Source: Calamus simplicifolius
Lineage: Eukaryota > Streptophyta > Magnoliopsida > Arecales > Arecaceae
Length of the DNA: 64,000 nt
Assembly (NCBI GenBank): GCA_900491605.1
Contig: UESW01005043.1
Coordinates: forward strand, 437,335 to 501,334
Reading direction: 5' to 3'
The position numbers and the translations under genes were made by a program. A model generated the notes under the pieces. It was not told the origin of the DNA. It searched no databases and saw only the letters and a program-made list of their open reading frames with translations. The stretch's first letter is position 1. Each line of letters opens with the position of its first letter. This document shows positions 36,654 through 47,914 of the stretch, one piece after another.

Positions 36654-38130
36654 CTAGCCCCTCTTCGCATGGCCTTTTAGAAGCACTACTGCCCCCAGGA
36701 GATCATGGCCACCGTTTCTCTGTCGGAGCATTGTCCACACCGATCTAGGGTGCAGAAGGTGCTGATGGGCTCGGGGCAATAGGGTTCCCTCTCCGGACGA
36801 ATTTACCCAGGTGGCCCTACTGAACGAGTTCTTCAATAGCTTTCTTCAGCAGATGACAATCCTCCGTATCGTGGCCGTAGTCCCAATGATAGTGGCAGTA
36901 AAGCTCTTTGCTGCGGGGACCCCTGGCCTCATGGGAGGCGAACGTCGAAGATAGGCTCGCCCTCAATCTCCAACAAGATGTGCGATAATAGGGAGAGAAG
37001 TAGGGTGAAGTGCTCTTTGGGAACTAGAGCTTGGGGTCAGTTATTGGACGACGAGATGGCTCAGATTTCCTTGACTATACCCTAGCAAGTTCTGGAGGTG
37101 TTGGCTTCTTGCCGGACCCCTTATCGACATCCCTCATAAAGAAGTCTGCTTCGTCGATACGAATACTTCTGCGCTCGGCTCAACAGTTCGGCATAAGAGC
37201 TGGAAGGCTTCTTGTCCAGGAATAGGTGAAGCGGGAGGGACGGAGTCCCCGCTTCAGGGCCAGAGTGGCCACAGAGTCCTCAAGATTGTAGACCTCGAGC
37301 GCAGCCTCCTTGAACTGAGCCACGAAGTCCTTCAAGGTTTCGCCACTCCTCTGCTGGATGGAAAACAGGCTGTCTACCACCCTAGGGATCTTCCGGCATG
37401 CATCAAAGTGGGTCAAAAAATATCGCTCAAGCTGCCTGAAAGAGTTGATACTGTGTGGTGGCAAACGAGAATACCACGCACGTGCAGCCTTCCAGAGTGT
37501 AGCTGGAAAGGCAACGCAAAGGAGAGAATCTGTTGCCCCATGAACCTGCATGAGGACCTTGTAGCTTTCTAGGTGATCCAAGGGGTCTGTAGTGCCGTCG
37601 TATAGGTCCAGCTGGGATAGACGGAACCGATCTGGGACCGACTTCTCTATAATACGGCAAGACAATGGGGGGCGGTGGTCGTAGTCCGCCCCATGGGGTT
37701 GGTAATTCTATGGTTGAGCTCCTCCAGCCGCTGATGGTACTCATCTAACCGTCGCTCGGCCCGACGAGCGATCCATCTGTCAGAATCCCCCTTCGAAGAT
37801 TCAGAGGATGAATGAGGAGAGGGTCGCCGGTGCATGGAATGCACCTGCTTAGGTTCCTTCCACTATGCCGCTTGGGAAAGTGGTTAGAGTGATGGGAAGG
37901 AGACCATTGCTGCTTGGAGGTTTCCCGGCGACAAGATTTCGGGGATGCACGGTAGAAGGCCTCCGGAGGGGTCCTGCCATGATAAGATTGGCTGGCTCCA
38001 TAACCCTCCACATAGGGCGAAGAGAGTTGAGGTGGTAATGGTGTGGTGGCAGAGCACTGTTCCTGTAGCCCCCGAACCACCGCCATCAAGTCTTGAACTT
38101 GCTGAGTTAGAGCATCGAGCCGATCAGCCT
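36654..38130 (-). pseudogene. Gypsy gag, broken
   Basis: The minus strand carries an N-terminal Ser/Pro/Arg-rich part (37745-38130), a Retrotrans_gag domain at 37180-37665 (RLSQLDLYDGTTDPLDHLES, then HFDACRKIPRVVDSLFSIQQ and GETLKDFVAQFKEAALEV), and a zinc-knuckle-like CHYHWDYGHDTEDC near 36870-36915 followed by a TAG. Gag packages the RNA in virus-like particles. Several stops and frameshifts separate the blocks. Confidence 0.8.
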
Positions 38131-38299
38131 GGATAAACTACGACTGTATGGAGGACGGAACAGGGAGGTCAGCCTCTGGCTGCTCAGCCTGTGGGAGCCG
38201 TCCCCCAGCCTGACTGGTGGAGGCCTCCTGCGCATGTGTAACCACTATCTTTTTCCTTGTAGAGGTTGTGGGGTCACAGATGCGTTGAAATGAACGTTT

Positions 38300-38334
38300 G
38301 TGTTGCTGCCCCCCTACCTGGCGCGCTAATCTGT
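38300..38334 (-). other. Candidate primer-binding region next to the 5' LTR
   Basis: On the minus strand the LTR end GGCAGCA is followed by ACAGATTAGCGCGCCAGGTA and a G-run. Position and the GCGCGCCAGGTAGG motif suggest the tRNA primer site, but the expected leading TGG is not intact, so this is tentative. Confidence 0.35.
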
Positions 38335-39155
38335 TGCTGCCAAATCACTTCTCAAGAGCACCGGGCGAGAGAGGAGCTTTATGGGTCTTCCGGAAGATGA
38401 CAAAACTGCCTCCTTTAGCTGGAAACCTGTAACAAAAGTCTCGGACCGGTGGTACCGGCGGGGACCCTCCGACGCTCAAGTTAGTGGCTTGGAAAACAGT
38501 AGTAGATATGAGATAGTAGAAGTCAAGTCCCCCTCCTCCTTGTGAGTTAGGGTTTTTATATACCTATTCGGAGGTCCCTCTTACCCTTCGTGGATAACCG
38601 TCAAATCGCGTCTTCCATCAAGATCAGCTCCGTAAACTGTAGGTGGGTGCATAGCCGCTGAACGTGCACCGTAAATATCGGCAACTGCCCATAGTATATC
38701 GGTAACCGCCCGTGATCTTGGCAAAAAGCGGGTTGGCGGGCTACATGGTAGTCTTAGGCACTTTAAATCACTGGGCATAATATTCAAAATTGGTTCTACG
38801 ACCGAAACTATGGGCCGAGAGCATGTAAGGCGAGACTCAGGGTCGAGGCCGAAGAAAGACCCGAGGCCGAGGCCGAGACCGAGGCGGGGCTCGAGGCCGA
38901 GACCGAGGCGGGGCTCGAGGCCGAGGCCAAAGACATGCCGAGGCCGAGGCGGGGCTCGAGGCTGAGGCCGAGGCCGAGGCGAGACCCGAGGCCAATGTTG
39001 AAGCTGAAACGAAGTTCTCGACCGGGGCCGAGGCGAAGTCCGAGGCCGAAGCCGAGGTGAAGTCCGAGGCTGGGACTGACCGCCAAATTATTACTTGGCT
39101 CCGAGAGCTGTGCAGACTGTTACCCTATCACCTAGGGGCATGATCAGCCACATCA
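38335..39155 (-). repeat. 5' LTR of the gypsy element (821 bp)
   Basis: Starts TGCTGCC and ends CACATCA on +. Contains an expanded run of GAGGCCGAGGCGGGGCTC-type units (38835-39075), longer than in the other LTR. Shares CTTGTGAGTTAGGGTTTTTA near 38539 with its partner. Confidence 0.9.
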
Positions 39156-42100
39156 ATATTAAATACGAATATTTTAGGGCTTCAAAAACTATGAGTTGAC
39201 CTTTTATAAGTCAACTTATGGCTAGTGGCAAATCAATTTGTATATTTTCAAATCTGACTTATAGCTCAAACGTAACTTGATTTGCAACTTATAATTAAAT
39301 CAATCACTTTAAATAGGTAAAATGAGACGCATTACAACTTAACGTATTGTGGAACTTCAGCTTAAGAGTTTGAGATCCATGCGTTTCATTCAAGGTTGCA
39401 AATAGGTCAAATTTTGCTTGATTCCAATCTAACCTAGTTTTATATTTAGATTTAGATTTTGAACTCAAACCCAACCAACTTTTTGAATAGGTCAAGTCTA
39501 TGAAAAGAAGCTTAGAACTAATGGATCATTTGGGTCTATTTGGATCCAACATAAAATATTATATTTGAGTCAACATTTAACTATTTTTTATTACTAAAAT
39601 CTAGTAATTAATAACCAAATGTAGTTCAAATTAAAATGAGATTACAACGAATCAACTTGAACTTAAATTTTTATTTAAAAATTCTTAATTCTATCTAAGT
39701 AAATAATTATACTTATGTTTATCAATTATGATATTGAAAAAACTTATTAGTATACTTAAAGATATTATAAATAAGAATCCACTAAAATAAATGATAAAAT
39801 ATAAATATTTATATGTAATTAGAAAAAAAATATGAAAGAAGATCTAGTTGTTAAGATGAAAAAGGATAATTACTTTAAATTAGAGTTTATTTAATTAATT
39901 TATAAAATTAATTGAAGTAAAAGAAAATAAGATTTATATAATTAAGGTTCATAGGTTAGAATAAATTGGGTTAGGATCGGGTTGGGTCAAAAATAACAAG
40001 ACTCGGATATGATCTAAAATTTAGGTCAGATCCAATTTTAAAACCAACCTAATCCACGAGTCTTTAAATATGGATCAGGTTGGATCTAAATGGATTAGAA
40101 TCAAATTGAATCACAAGTCGATTAGGCCTATTTGTAGCCTTAGTTTCATCATAACTTAATTGTTTTATTAAAAGAATTATTTTGTTCAAATAATTTGACA
40201 TAAAACTCTATTATAGGTATATGAGAGATGTGCCACCAAATAAAAAAAGAAAAAAAAGAAAGAAGAGATGTGACTTCCACATCCATGATGAATGCAATAG
40301 CAATGGGGCGGGCAAGGATGGGGAGCCACTCCCTAACCTCATTTCTATTCCTATTTTAGCCCTTCATTCCTATCCTCATTCTCGTAAATGGAGATAAGAA
40401 CTTCCCTATCCCCGCCAATGAAAATAAAAACTTCCCCTTCTCCACTCCCATGCATATGGAAATCCCCCATTCCAGTCTAGCTCATTTTAAATAAAATTTT
40501 ATTGTTATTCTCATGAAGATTTCTATCCGATTAGAATCTCATATCCACCAACTCCATTTTTAATATTTAAATATTTATTTTTTATCTAGATTCTTCTTCA
40601 CTATATTTCAAAAATAAAAATAAAAATGAAGTATTGAGTTTTATATAACAAATAAAATAGATTTTAATTAAGTTACCATAATTATAAATTTCACGAGTTA
40701 ATCTATAAGAAATATATTAAATTATAATCTTTAAAAAGTATAATAAACAATTCAATCATAAGTCTAAATAGATATAAAAAAGTAAGCACATATAGGCTTA
40801 TAAGATATTTTAGGATTATATATGATGCTATATGTATAATATTAAAATAATATAATGATATTTAAGTAATATAAATATATGAAACCTTGCGAAGTGGGGA
40901 TCGAAGATATCATGGGGCGAAGAGTACCTTCTTCATATTCATTCCTTTTACATTAATAAAAATAAAATTTTCTCAATCTTTAGCCTCGTGTAAAGAAAAA
41001 TTTCTCAATCCTCGTTCCATTTGGGATGGATTTTCATGAAAATTAGAGAAATAAAAAAATTATCATCCTTAATAGATGCTAAAAGGAAGAGAAAAAAATG
41101 GTAAACCTTGTAAGAATACATAAAGCATAGAGTTGTATTTACGAAACAAGAGAAGCCAATGCAGGCCTTGAGAGTTAAAATATATAGTTTTTTAATGATA
41201 CTCTGCATGTGGATAGCATCGTAAATAAAAAAAATATATATAATGAATTGATGTAAAAAACAAACCTTAATTTTTGATAAAAACTATAGGAAGAAGTGGT
41301 TCAGCTAAATTCAAAAGTAGATGATAGCATAGAGAAGGAAACAATAAAGCACATCATGGTGGAGCCGTCCACTAGCGAGGTCCGTAACAAAGTTGCAATT
41401 TTGGGTGAAAAAGTACCTTCATAATGTTAAAATAGAGAAAGAAATATTAAGAAACAATGGCTTCACTTTTTTATTAATTAGGAGTGAATATATATACATA
41501 AAATTGAGTATATAAAAATAAGAAACTATATAGAAATTATAGTTAATTTTTTAATAATAGCTAGAATTTAAAATTTAAAGAAAAACTATACACAGATAGA
41601 AAATTATTCTAAAATTATAGTTAATTTTCTAATATAATTTATTTTGCAAGTTAAAAGACTTGGGGTGGAGAACTACCGTTGCATCCCTCATGGACTCTAT
41701 TACCTGCCCATAGTTGTATACGCTACCACAGCAAAATCATAAGAAAGTTAGGGTGACGACGACCACGAGTCATGCTCTCACACAAGTATGGCAGCTTCTT
41801 CCTCTCCTAATTTTTAAATGAATACAAAAATTCAATAGCATACTTAGATCTATTTTAAAACTAAATGAAAAATACATAATAACTTAAAATCTCACTTAAA
41901 AAAAACTAGTTAAAAATACAGTCCCAAAATCTATCATCTCTTAGCCAATGAAAGACTCAACTTTTGCTGCATGAGTTTGCGTGTCCTTTTTTAATATAAG
42001 CTTCATCATTCTTTGCTAGAGTAAAAGTTTAAATTTAAATTTAACCACAAATATATAGAACTCATTTTCTGTGTTCTTTAGTTCACACAAATCATGGGCT

Positions 42101-43185
42101 AAATCTATTTTAATATTATTTATAATAATTTAAGGTCTCATCAAATAAAACTAGCCAAAAATGCATCATTTGGGTTCCCATACCATATTTAAGTACTCAA
42201 GATTTATATAATGCATAACTAATATGAGGTTAAATTTTTGCCAATAAAAAGCTTTCATAGCTTCATGTAACTAGAAAAAGGCTTAGATGAGTTGAGTTGA
42301 AAAAAAAGCTTTCGTAGATTTCTATAGAATTTTGTGCAACCTAATCCAATTTGACTCCTTGGCTAGATATTAAGTTTCTATTTTGTAGCCAGTTTGACTT
42401 GACAGTAGAGGTGTCGAATGGACTACGTTGGATTGGCATGGCTCGCCGAGTAGTTGTGCCATGTCGACGTGACATGGCTAAAGTTATGGAACATGCTGTC
42501 ACATTCCATGACATGTACACCCGGGGAGCGGCCAAAGCATGGCTCACAGCATTGTGGCCCAATCAGGCCGGGTCCTGTTATGCATGTCTTGGTGTAACAA
42601 GTTGGCTCAGACTTGCAGCATTTACGAGTTCGTTTCGTTACAAAAAAGTAAAATGGATAAGGTTCACATCAATTTGGATCATCATAGATCAAAAAAGATC
42701 TAATTGGTATCTTGTTCTTCTTGCTTTATCACATATAAATCACTCATCATTTTCTTCTTTACCCGATGTGGAATCTTTAAGGGCCTCACAATCTATCCTT
42801 CTTAAAGAGGCGATGTCCTCGTCGCCAGGGACAACCACCATGCAAGCAGGGATCTAGAGATGGCCCCCATAGATCCAAGAAGCGGCTTCCATCCATATGA
42901 CTCTATACCATATTATAACGATCTAGGCTCCGGGCCCGCAACACCCATAAGTCCGTTTCGTTACAAAAAAAAGCAAGATGGATAATGTTCATACCAACTT
43001 GGGCCATCACGGTTTAAAAGGGATTCAATTGATACTTATCCATCTTCCTTAATTGATTATAAACTATACAACCAACTTTAATTTTTTATGTAAAACTATT
43101 AGGAGGGACATCACACTTGGTCTACGCGCTATGCTTAACACGGCTTGTGAGCTAATCCATAGGTCGACCTGCTAACATAACTTAG

Positions 43186-43186
<1 letters not shown>
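39156..43186. other. AT-rich spacer with dispersed repeats
   Basis: 39390-40140 carries a GGTTGCAAATAGGTCAA...CCTATTTGTAGCC repeat related to the element at 55426-56060. 42625-42720 and 42950-43050 share CCGTTTCGTTACAAAAAA, TGGATAA and TTCACATCAA/TTCATACCAA words about 320 bp apart, enclosing a CGATGTGGAATCTTTAAGGG motif common in plant repeats. The 168-codon frame at 42351-42857 has no recognisable domain. No host gene seen. Confidence 0.55.

Positions 43187-43220
<34 letters not shown>
43187..43220. repeat. (TA)n microsatellite
   Basis: About 15 uninterrupted TA units. Confidence 0.95.
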
Positions 43221-43221
<1 letters not shown>

Positions 43222-43454
43222 ATTCACTCCATTTATATCGTGCTTGGCTCATTTATATATATGTTAGGTTATATATTTAAATATAACCTAAATACAGCGA
43301 GGCTGACTTGACTTTTTATGACCTTAGTAGGCTAGCAACTCAAATAATTGATACTTATATTTAAGGGAACAATATATGTCCACGTTAGTACCGAATTTAG
43401 CACCAATGAAGTTAATTCACGTGACATCTTATTTCCTCTAATTAAAAATAATAG

Positions 43455-44727
43455 TGATGACGCCAAGTCACCTCCTTCAAACATCGGGGAAAACGGACAT
43501 CTCGCTCCTAGGAATCCTGCAAGAAAAGTCCCGGGGACCGATGGCACCGGTGGGGACCCTCCGACGATCAAGTTAGTGGCTTGGGTTCAGACAAGGAACC
43601 GCTCCAGCGAAAAGGAGCTGAGACGGTTAGGGTTTTTGCTGGGAGGAAGAAAGCTCAGAAAAACCAGAGTTCAGATCCTTCTTACCGCGCTAGCTCTTGT
43701 CCTTATATTGGCTTGAATACTTTATCCTACAATCTGAGGAGATTACTCTCGTACTATAGCCGTACGTGCCGGAGACATTCCCGTACCCTTTGTGGATATG
43801 ATATTTTACGTGTCCAGTGGCCGCGAAGGCATGCGGTGCGCGCCGCCAGCTGATGGGACCAAGCACAGTTGCGAGCAGTAGCGTGCCGTACGCCGCAGTA
43901 AGGTATGGCCATATACAGGGACATGCAACGCGCCAAACACCGTTATGAGGCATGGCCCTCCGTAACGGAGCTCAATCATGGAAGTGCTGAATGGTACACT
44001 GCGGCGAGGCATGGTCATGCGTTGAAAATCATGCATAAGTGTCGTGCCACCTGATATTTGCTGTTTTCCTTGGCAGTTGAGTTACGTGTTGATCGTTGAT
44101 GACCCCCCCAAATGATGACCTCCCCCGACCCCGAGAGGGTGCCGGGGTGGAGGAATGATGGTGCACCCCGAGACTGGTGGGGGTCTCGGGGTTAAGAAAT
44201 GATGACCTCCCCCGACCCCGAGGGGGTGCCGGGGTGGAGGAATGATGGTGTACCCCGAGACCGGTGGGGATCTCGGGGTTAAGAAATGATGACCTCCCCC
44301 GACCCCGAGGGGGTGCCGGGGTGGAGGAATGACGGTGCACCCCGAGACCAGTGGAGGTCTTGGGTTAAGAAATGATGACCTCCCCCGATCCCAAGGGGGT
44401 GCCGGGGTGGAGGAATGACGGTGCACCCCGAGATCGGTGGGGGTCTCGGGGTTAAGAAATGATGACCTCCCCCGACCCCGAGGGGGTGCCGGGGTGGAGG
44501 AATGACGGTGCACCCCGAGACCGATGGGGGTCTTGGGGTTAAGAAATGATGACCTCCCCCGACCCCGAGGGGGTACCGGGGTGGAGAAATGACGGCGCAC
44601 CCTGAGGCCGGTGGGGGTCTCAGGGTTAAGAAATGAGGACCCCATCCTCCGACCCCGAGGGGTCCCAGGGTGGGGAAATGACAGTAAACCTCGTTTCCTT
44701 CTGACGACTCTGGGATCAGTCATATCA
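43455..44727 (-). mobile_element. Solo LTR, 1273 bp, with perfect AATAG target duplication
   Basis: Begins TGATGACGCCAAGTCACC and ends GGATCAGTCATATCA (TG...CA). AATAG lies directly outside both ends (43450-43454 and 44728-44732). Internal words match the 28537 LTR family: AAGTCCCGGGGACCGATGG, GGGACCCTCCGACGATCAAG and TTAGTGGCTTGG occur in the same order, as does the GATCAGNCANATCA end. No internal retrotransposon sequence follows, so the element was probably lost by LTR-LTR recombination. Orientation is inferred from the related element. Confidence 0.9.
44110..44690. repeat. 87-bp tandem array within the solo LTR
   Basis: Six to seven copies, with GATGACCTCCCCCGACCCCG starting at 44114, 44201, 44288, 44374, 44461 and 44548 and a diverged copy at 44634. 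Period is 86-87 bp. Divisibility by three explains the long minus-strand open frame with repeated HSSTPAPPRGRGRSSFLNP; this is not evidence of a gene. Confidence 0.95.
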
Positions 44728-44732
44728 AATAG

Positions 44733-46346
44733 GAAAAATAATTCAATAAGATTCATAGAATTTGGGCACAAAATAGCCTTGGCATGCCCATTTCCCTTTA
44801 GAAGGATTGACGAAATTATTTTTTTTTTTTTAAAAAAAAGATAAGTTCCTTGTTCTTGTTGCTTTCCACGTAATAATGCTTTCCCTCCAAGGAGATAAGG
44901 CTGAGCTTGGGTAGGATTTGGTCTAAACATGATCATCCTCGTGATGAAGTGAACTAGAGAAAAGTCTTTATGCTTCATTTATGATGCAGTATGATCTGTA
45001 TTGAGCACGATAATTTATGCATGAACTTATATGTCAGCATTATTCAGGTGCGAGTCTATATACAGATGAATCATTGCGTCTGCAGATCTGCACCGAGGCA
45101 ATGTATAAAGATTTTTCTGTGAACTACATGAAAAGTCAAGCTTTGACTAGACCATATTGGGCCGACATTACTCTTAGACAAGCCTCCTTTAGGACTTTCA
45201 AGCTTTCCCTCCTTGTTGTAGCAACCCAACCACCTCTCCGTTTGCTTGTTAGCTTCACCTGTCGTGTGAGAATTGAGATAGCCTGGATTCTAGAACCAAT
45301 TGATTGGGTCATGGGTAGAGATGTTCGATCTTAAATTGTAGTTTGAATTGGTAAAGCGGTAAATTAGGATTCACTGAAATATTATTTGGAGTCCGGCTTG
45401 AGGGATTGGTTGTGCTTAAATTAGATAAGAAGGTTAGAACGTCTCAAACCTATCTACTAGCATCATGTGGCAGAAAGATTTAAGTGAAAGTTTTAAAACT
45501 TTAAGTAAAACATTAATGAATAGCTCGTAAACTTGAGTTATAAGTACATAATACTTTCAGATCCGTTCTGATACTATTTGTAATGTCTTAAACTTAACTA
45601 ATGATCCAATTAACTTTATTAGCGAATTAAAATTATGTGACCTAAAAATTCAAGTAAAAGTTAATGGATAACAAATAGATTTACTTTATAAGCACATAAT
45701 TTTTTTTTATAAATGTAAATTTATTTTTAAAGCATTAAAAGTATAATAAAAAAATTATAATTCAAGCCTTATTTAATTCAAGATTGAATTGGAAAAGTTG
45801 TGTGTCATGTGAAGCCCCCGAGAATCGTGGCCGTTGTGCCAACCATGCGTATGCATGGGCCAAAATCATGGAGGCATGCAACGTCCAATGTAGCAAGTAA
45901 CTTAGTAGGCAAGTAACTTAGCACGCTAAAATATAGTTTTAGGCCTCAAACTTTCACTTAAAATTTATTTTTATACCTTAGTAATATTATATTTTTGATG
46001 CTATTTAAAATTGATAAAATAAATAATACTAAAAGTAAAGCATAAAATTGCTAAAAATCTTTTAAAAACAATAATGATAAGTTAAAAAATAAATATTAAA
46101 ATACTAATTTGAGATGGGTTAGATATCATTCTAAGAACTAATTTTCATTTCTCCATGCAGATTGCAAGCAAATTGTTCTCAAGCTATAGTGATTTAGTTC
46201 GATTCAAACTTTCTTTCATGGATCATAATAGAGATGCGATTCAGAAGTTTCTTTAGGTGATCATTTAGATAAAATAAAACAAAGAAGGGAATTTATATTT
46301 GCATCATCCAAATTTCTTAGCAACCCCCCCCTCCCCCCCTCATTTA
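44733..46346. other. Spacer with one dispersed repeat
   Basis: 45545-45740 (TCTGATACTATTTGTAATGT ... TATAAGCACATAA) matches 60365-60560 in word order and orientation, so both are copies of one repeat family. The 105-codon frame at 45017-45334 resembles no known family. C-rich run at 46323-46340. Confidence 0.5.
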
Positions 46347-46640
46347 CCTAGTGTTTGAAATAGAGGATAAAAGGAGATATTCTGAGGATATCCCCTCTTA
46401 TTCCCAATAGCCATAACTATAAGGGATAGCTGAGAATAAAGTTAACCATGGGTTATCCCCTCAATTTATTCCCTAGAAAATGCACGAATAGCTGGTTATC
46501 CCTCCAAATAAGAGTAAAAAAAAGTTATCCTATCGATTTACCTTTTTACATTTGATATGATCAATGGAATAGCCAAGGGATATCTCTAGGGATAGCCAGA
46601 GGATAAACTCTATCCCGTACATTTATCCATGGATAATTTT
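46347..46640. mobile_element. PIF/Harbinger-like MITE, copy A
   Basis: Starts CCTAGTGTTTGAAATAG after a TTA and matches the reverse complement of 61170-61514 over most of its length (GATATCCCCTC, TAACCATGGGTTATCCCCTC, GGGATATCTCTAGGGATA, ACTCTATCCCGTACATTTAT). Its right terminus is lost where the sequence changes into the foldback arm near 46635. Confidence 0.65.
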
Positions 46641-46904
46641 TTTTCTTTAAAAAATTTTTCTAAACTATCCTTTTTTCTCTCTACACCCCGTCTTCCTATA
46701 CATCTCTCTTCGGTACCACCCCTTTCTCCCTTCTTAGCACCGCCCCCTCCCTTCCGTCTTCTCCCTCTTTCCCAGAATCCTCTCCCCACTAACCCTCCCC
46801 CACTTTCCGGCACATGCTCTCTCTAGGCGCTCCTCTCCGGCTTTCCGGCACCGCCCCAGTATTCCCCTCCCTTTCGGCACCGTTCGACCAAACAGGACCG
46901 AACA

Positions 46905-47047
46905 GAGGGCCTCCGTTCGGCCATGGCCCTCTGTTCGGCCAAACATGGCCTAACGAAGGCCCTCCATTCAGCCAAACATGGCCAAACGAAGGCCCTTCAT
47001 TCGGCCAAACATGGCCAAACGAAGGCCTTCCGTTCGGTTCTGTTTGA
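46905..47047. repeat. 33-bp tandem repeat in the foldback core
   Basis: About four units of CGGCCAAACATGGCCAAACG plus GAAGGCCCTCCATT. In one plus-strand frame this gives an 11-residue period (FGQTWPNEGPP). Likely compositional, not a gene. Confidence 0.8.
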
Positions 47048-47318
47048 CGGAACGGTGCCGGAAGAAAGGGGGGTACTGAGGGCTAGAGAGGGCCGTTGCT
47101 AGGGAGCCAGAGGGGCGCCGGGAGAGAGCCGATGCAAGGGAGCAGGGGGCACCGAGAGAGCACGTACCGAGGAGTAGAGGAAGGGTGCTGGAAAAGGAAC
47201 AGTAGATGGAAGGAAGGAGGGCAATGCCAGGAAGAGGGAAGGGGACGGTGATGAAAAGAAGACTGAAAGGAGAGGGGGTGTTGCTAGGGAAGGGAGGAGA
47301 CAGGGACAGCGTCAGAAG

Positions 47319-47882
47319 TGTTGGGTAATGGGCCAAAATAGACCCTAAATACCCTAATGGGCCTTGAAAGCCCATTACCGCCTTATGTGTGTGAATGAGA
47401 AATTGCGGGGACATTTAGTCCCATATCGAAAAAATTAAGAAAGGAAGGTTCACTTATATGGAAACCACTTCCTTGAAGCTTAAGTTCCTTAGGCTCACCA
47501 CAAGTGGAGAGCTTGAGGGTGATGCGTAGCATCACCCTCGCGCACGCGCATGCGCACACGCACACGCACGTGCGTGTGCGTGTGCGTGTGCGTGTGCGAA
47601 GGGCGCAAAATTCTAGTCTTCTTCTCTCTTAGGCATTTGCATACTTTCCTAAGGATAGTATAGCAATAGTGCATTGAAAAGAGAGTTGCATTCTTGGTTC
47701 GAAAGTTTTGGTGAATTATAGTGCTGCTTTCATCAAAAGGAGACTGTTGTATCCTGGGAGACAATCGTCATACTGACCGTAAGCACCATTGCGGGACGAA
47801 ATTGTCTTAAGGACATAGAGTGAAACTCTAGCCTCAGTCTAATTCATTAGGTAGCCACCATCTGCCGACATACCCACCAACA
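47319..47882 (+). repeat. Copia 5' LTR (564 bp), internally deleted
   Basis: TGTTGGGTAATGGG...CCCACCAACA. Aligns to the 3' LTR at both ends, but the part equivalent to 52677-53678 (~1.0 kb) is absent: GGGCGCAA joins directly to AATTCTAGTC. The deletion removes the TATAAATAGG box and the tandem TTGAC/GATC regions. A CA/TG tract is expanded relative to the 3' LTR by about 42 bp. Confidence 0.95.
47539..47598. repeat. 60-bp alternating purine/pyrimidine tract with 34-bp palindrome
   Basis: Uninterrupted alternation of C/T with G/A from 47539 to 47598 (GCGCAC...GTGTGCG). 47553-47586 is a perfect palindrome centred on GCAC/GTGC. Both features favour Z-DNA or cruciform structure. The 3' LTR has only a short version (GTGCACGCGCGTGTGCG). 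Confidence 0.9.
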
Positions 47883-47914
47883 ATCTTAAGACAATTTCTC
47901 GTGCTACCACGGAA

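Larger units (their letters stand above)
28537..39155 (-). mobile_element. Degenerate Ty3/gypsy (Tat-like) LTR retrotransposon, 10.6 kb
   Basis: Two direct LTRs bound gag-protease-RT/RNase H-integrase on the minus strand. An additional gene on the plus strand lies between pol and the 3' LTR. That layout, with a long 3' region and an antisense gene, matches Tat-lineage elements of plants. LTRs differ at roughly 40 of ~510 compared bases by eye (~8%, mostly transitions), so insertion is old. Flanks are ATTAT at left and ATATT at right, not a clean 5-bp duplication in this AT-rich target. All coding frames are broken, so the element is not autonomous. Confidence 0.9.

Noticed and set aside
42351..42857. 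168-codon plus-strand frame
   Set aside because: No recognisable motif; sequence overlaps a repeat recurring at 42950-43050.
44082..44978. 298-codon minus-strand open frame with Pro/Arg/Ser-rich repeats
   Set aside because: It is the 87-bp LTR tandem array read in an open frame; period divisible by three and GC-rich composition explain it.
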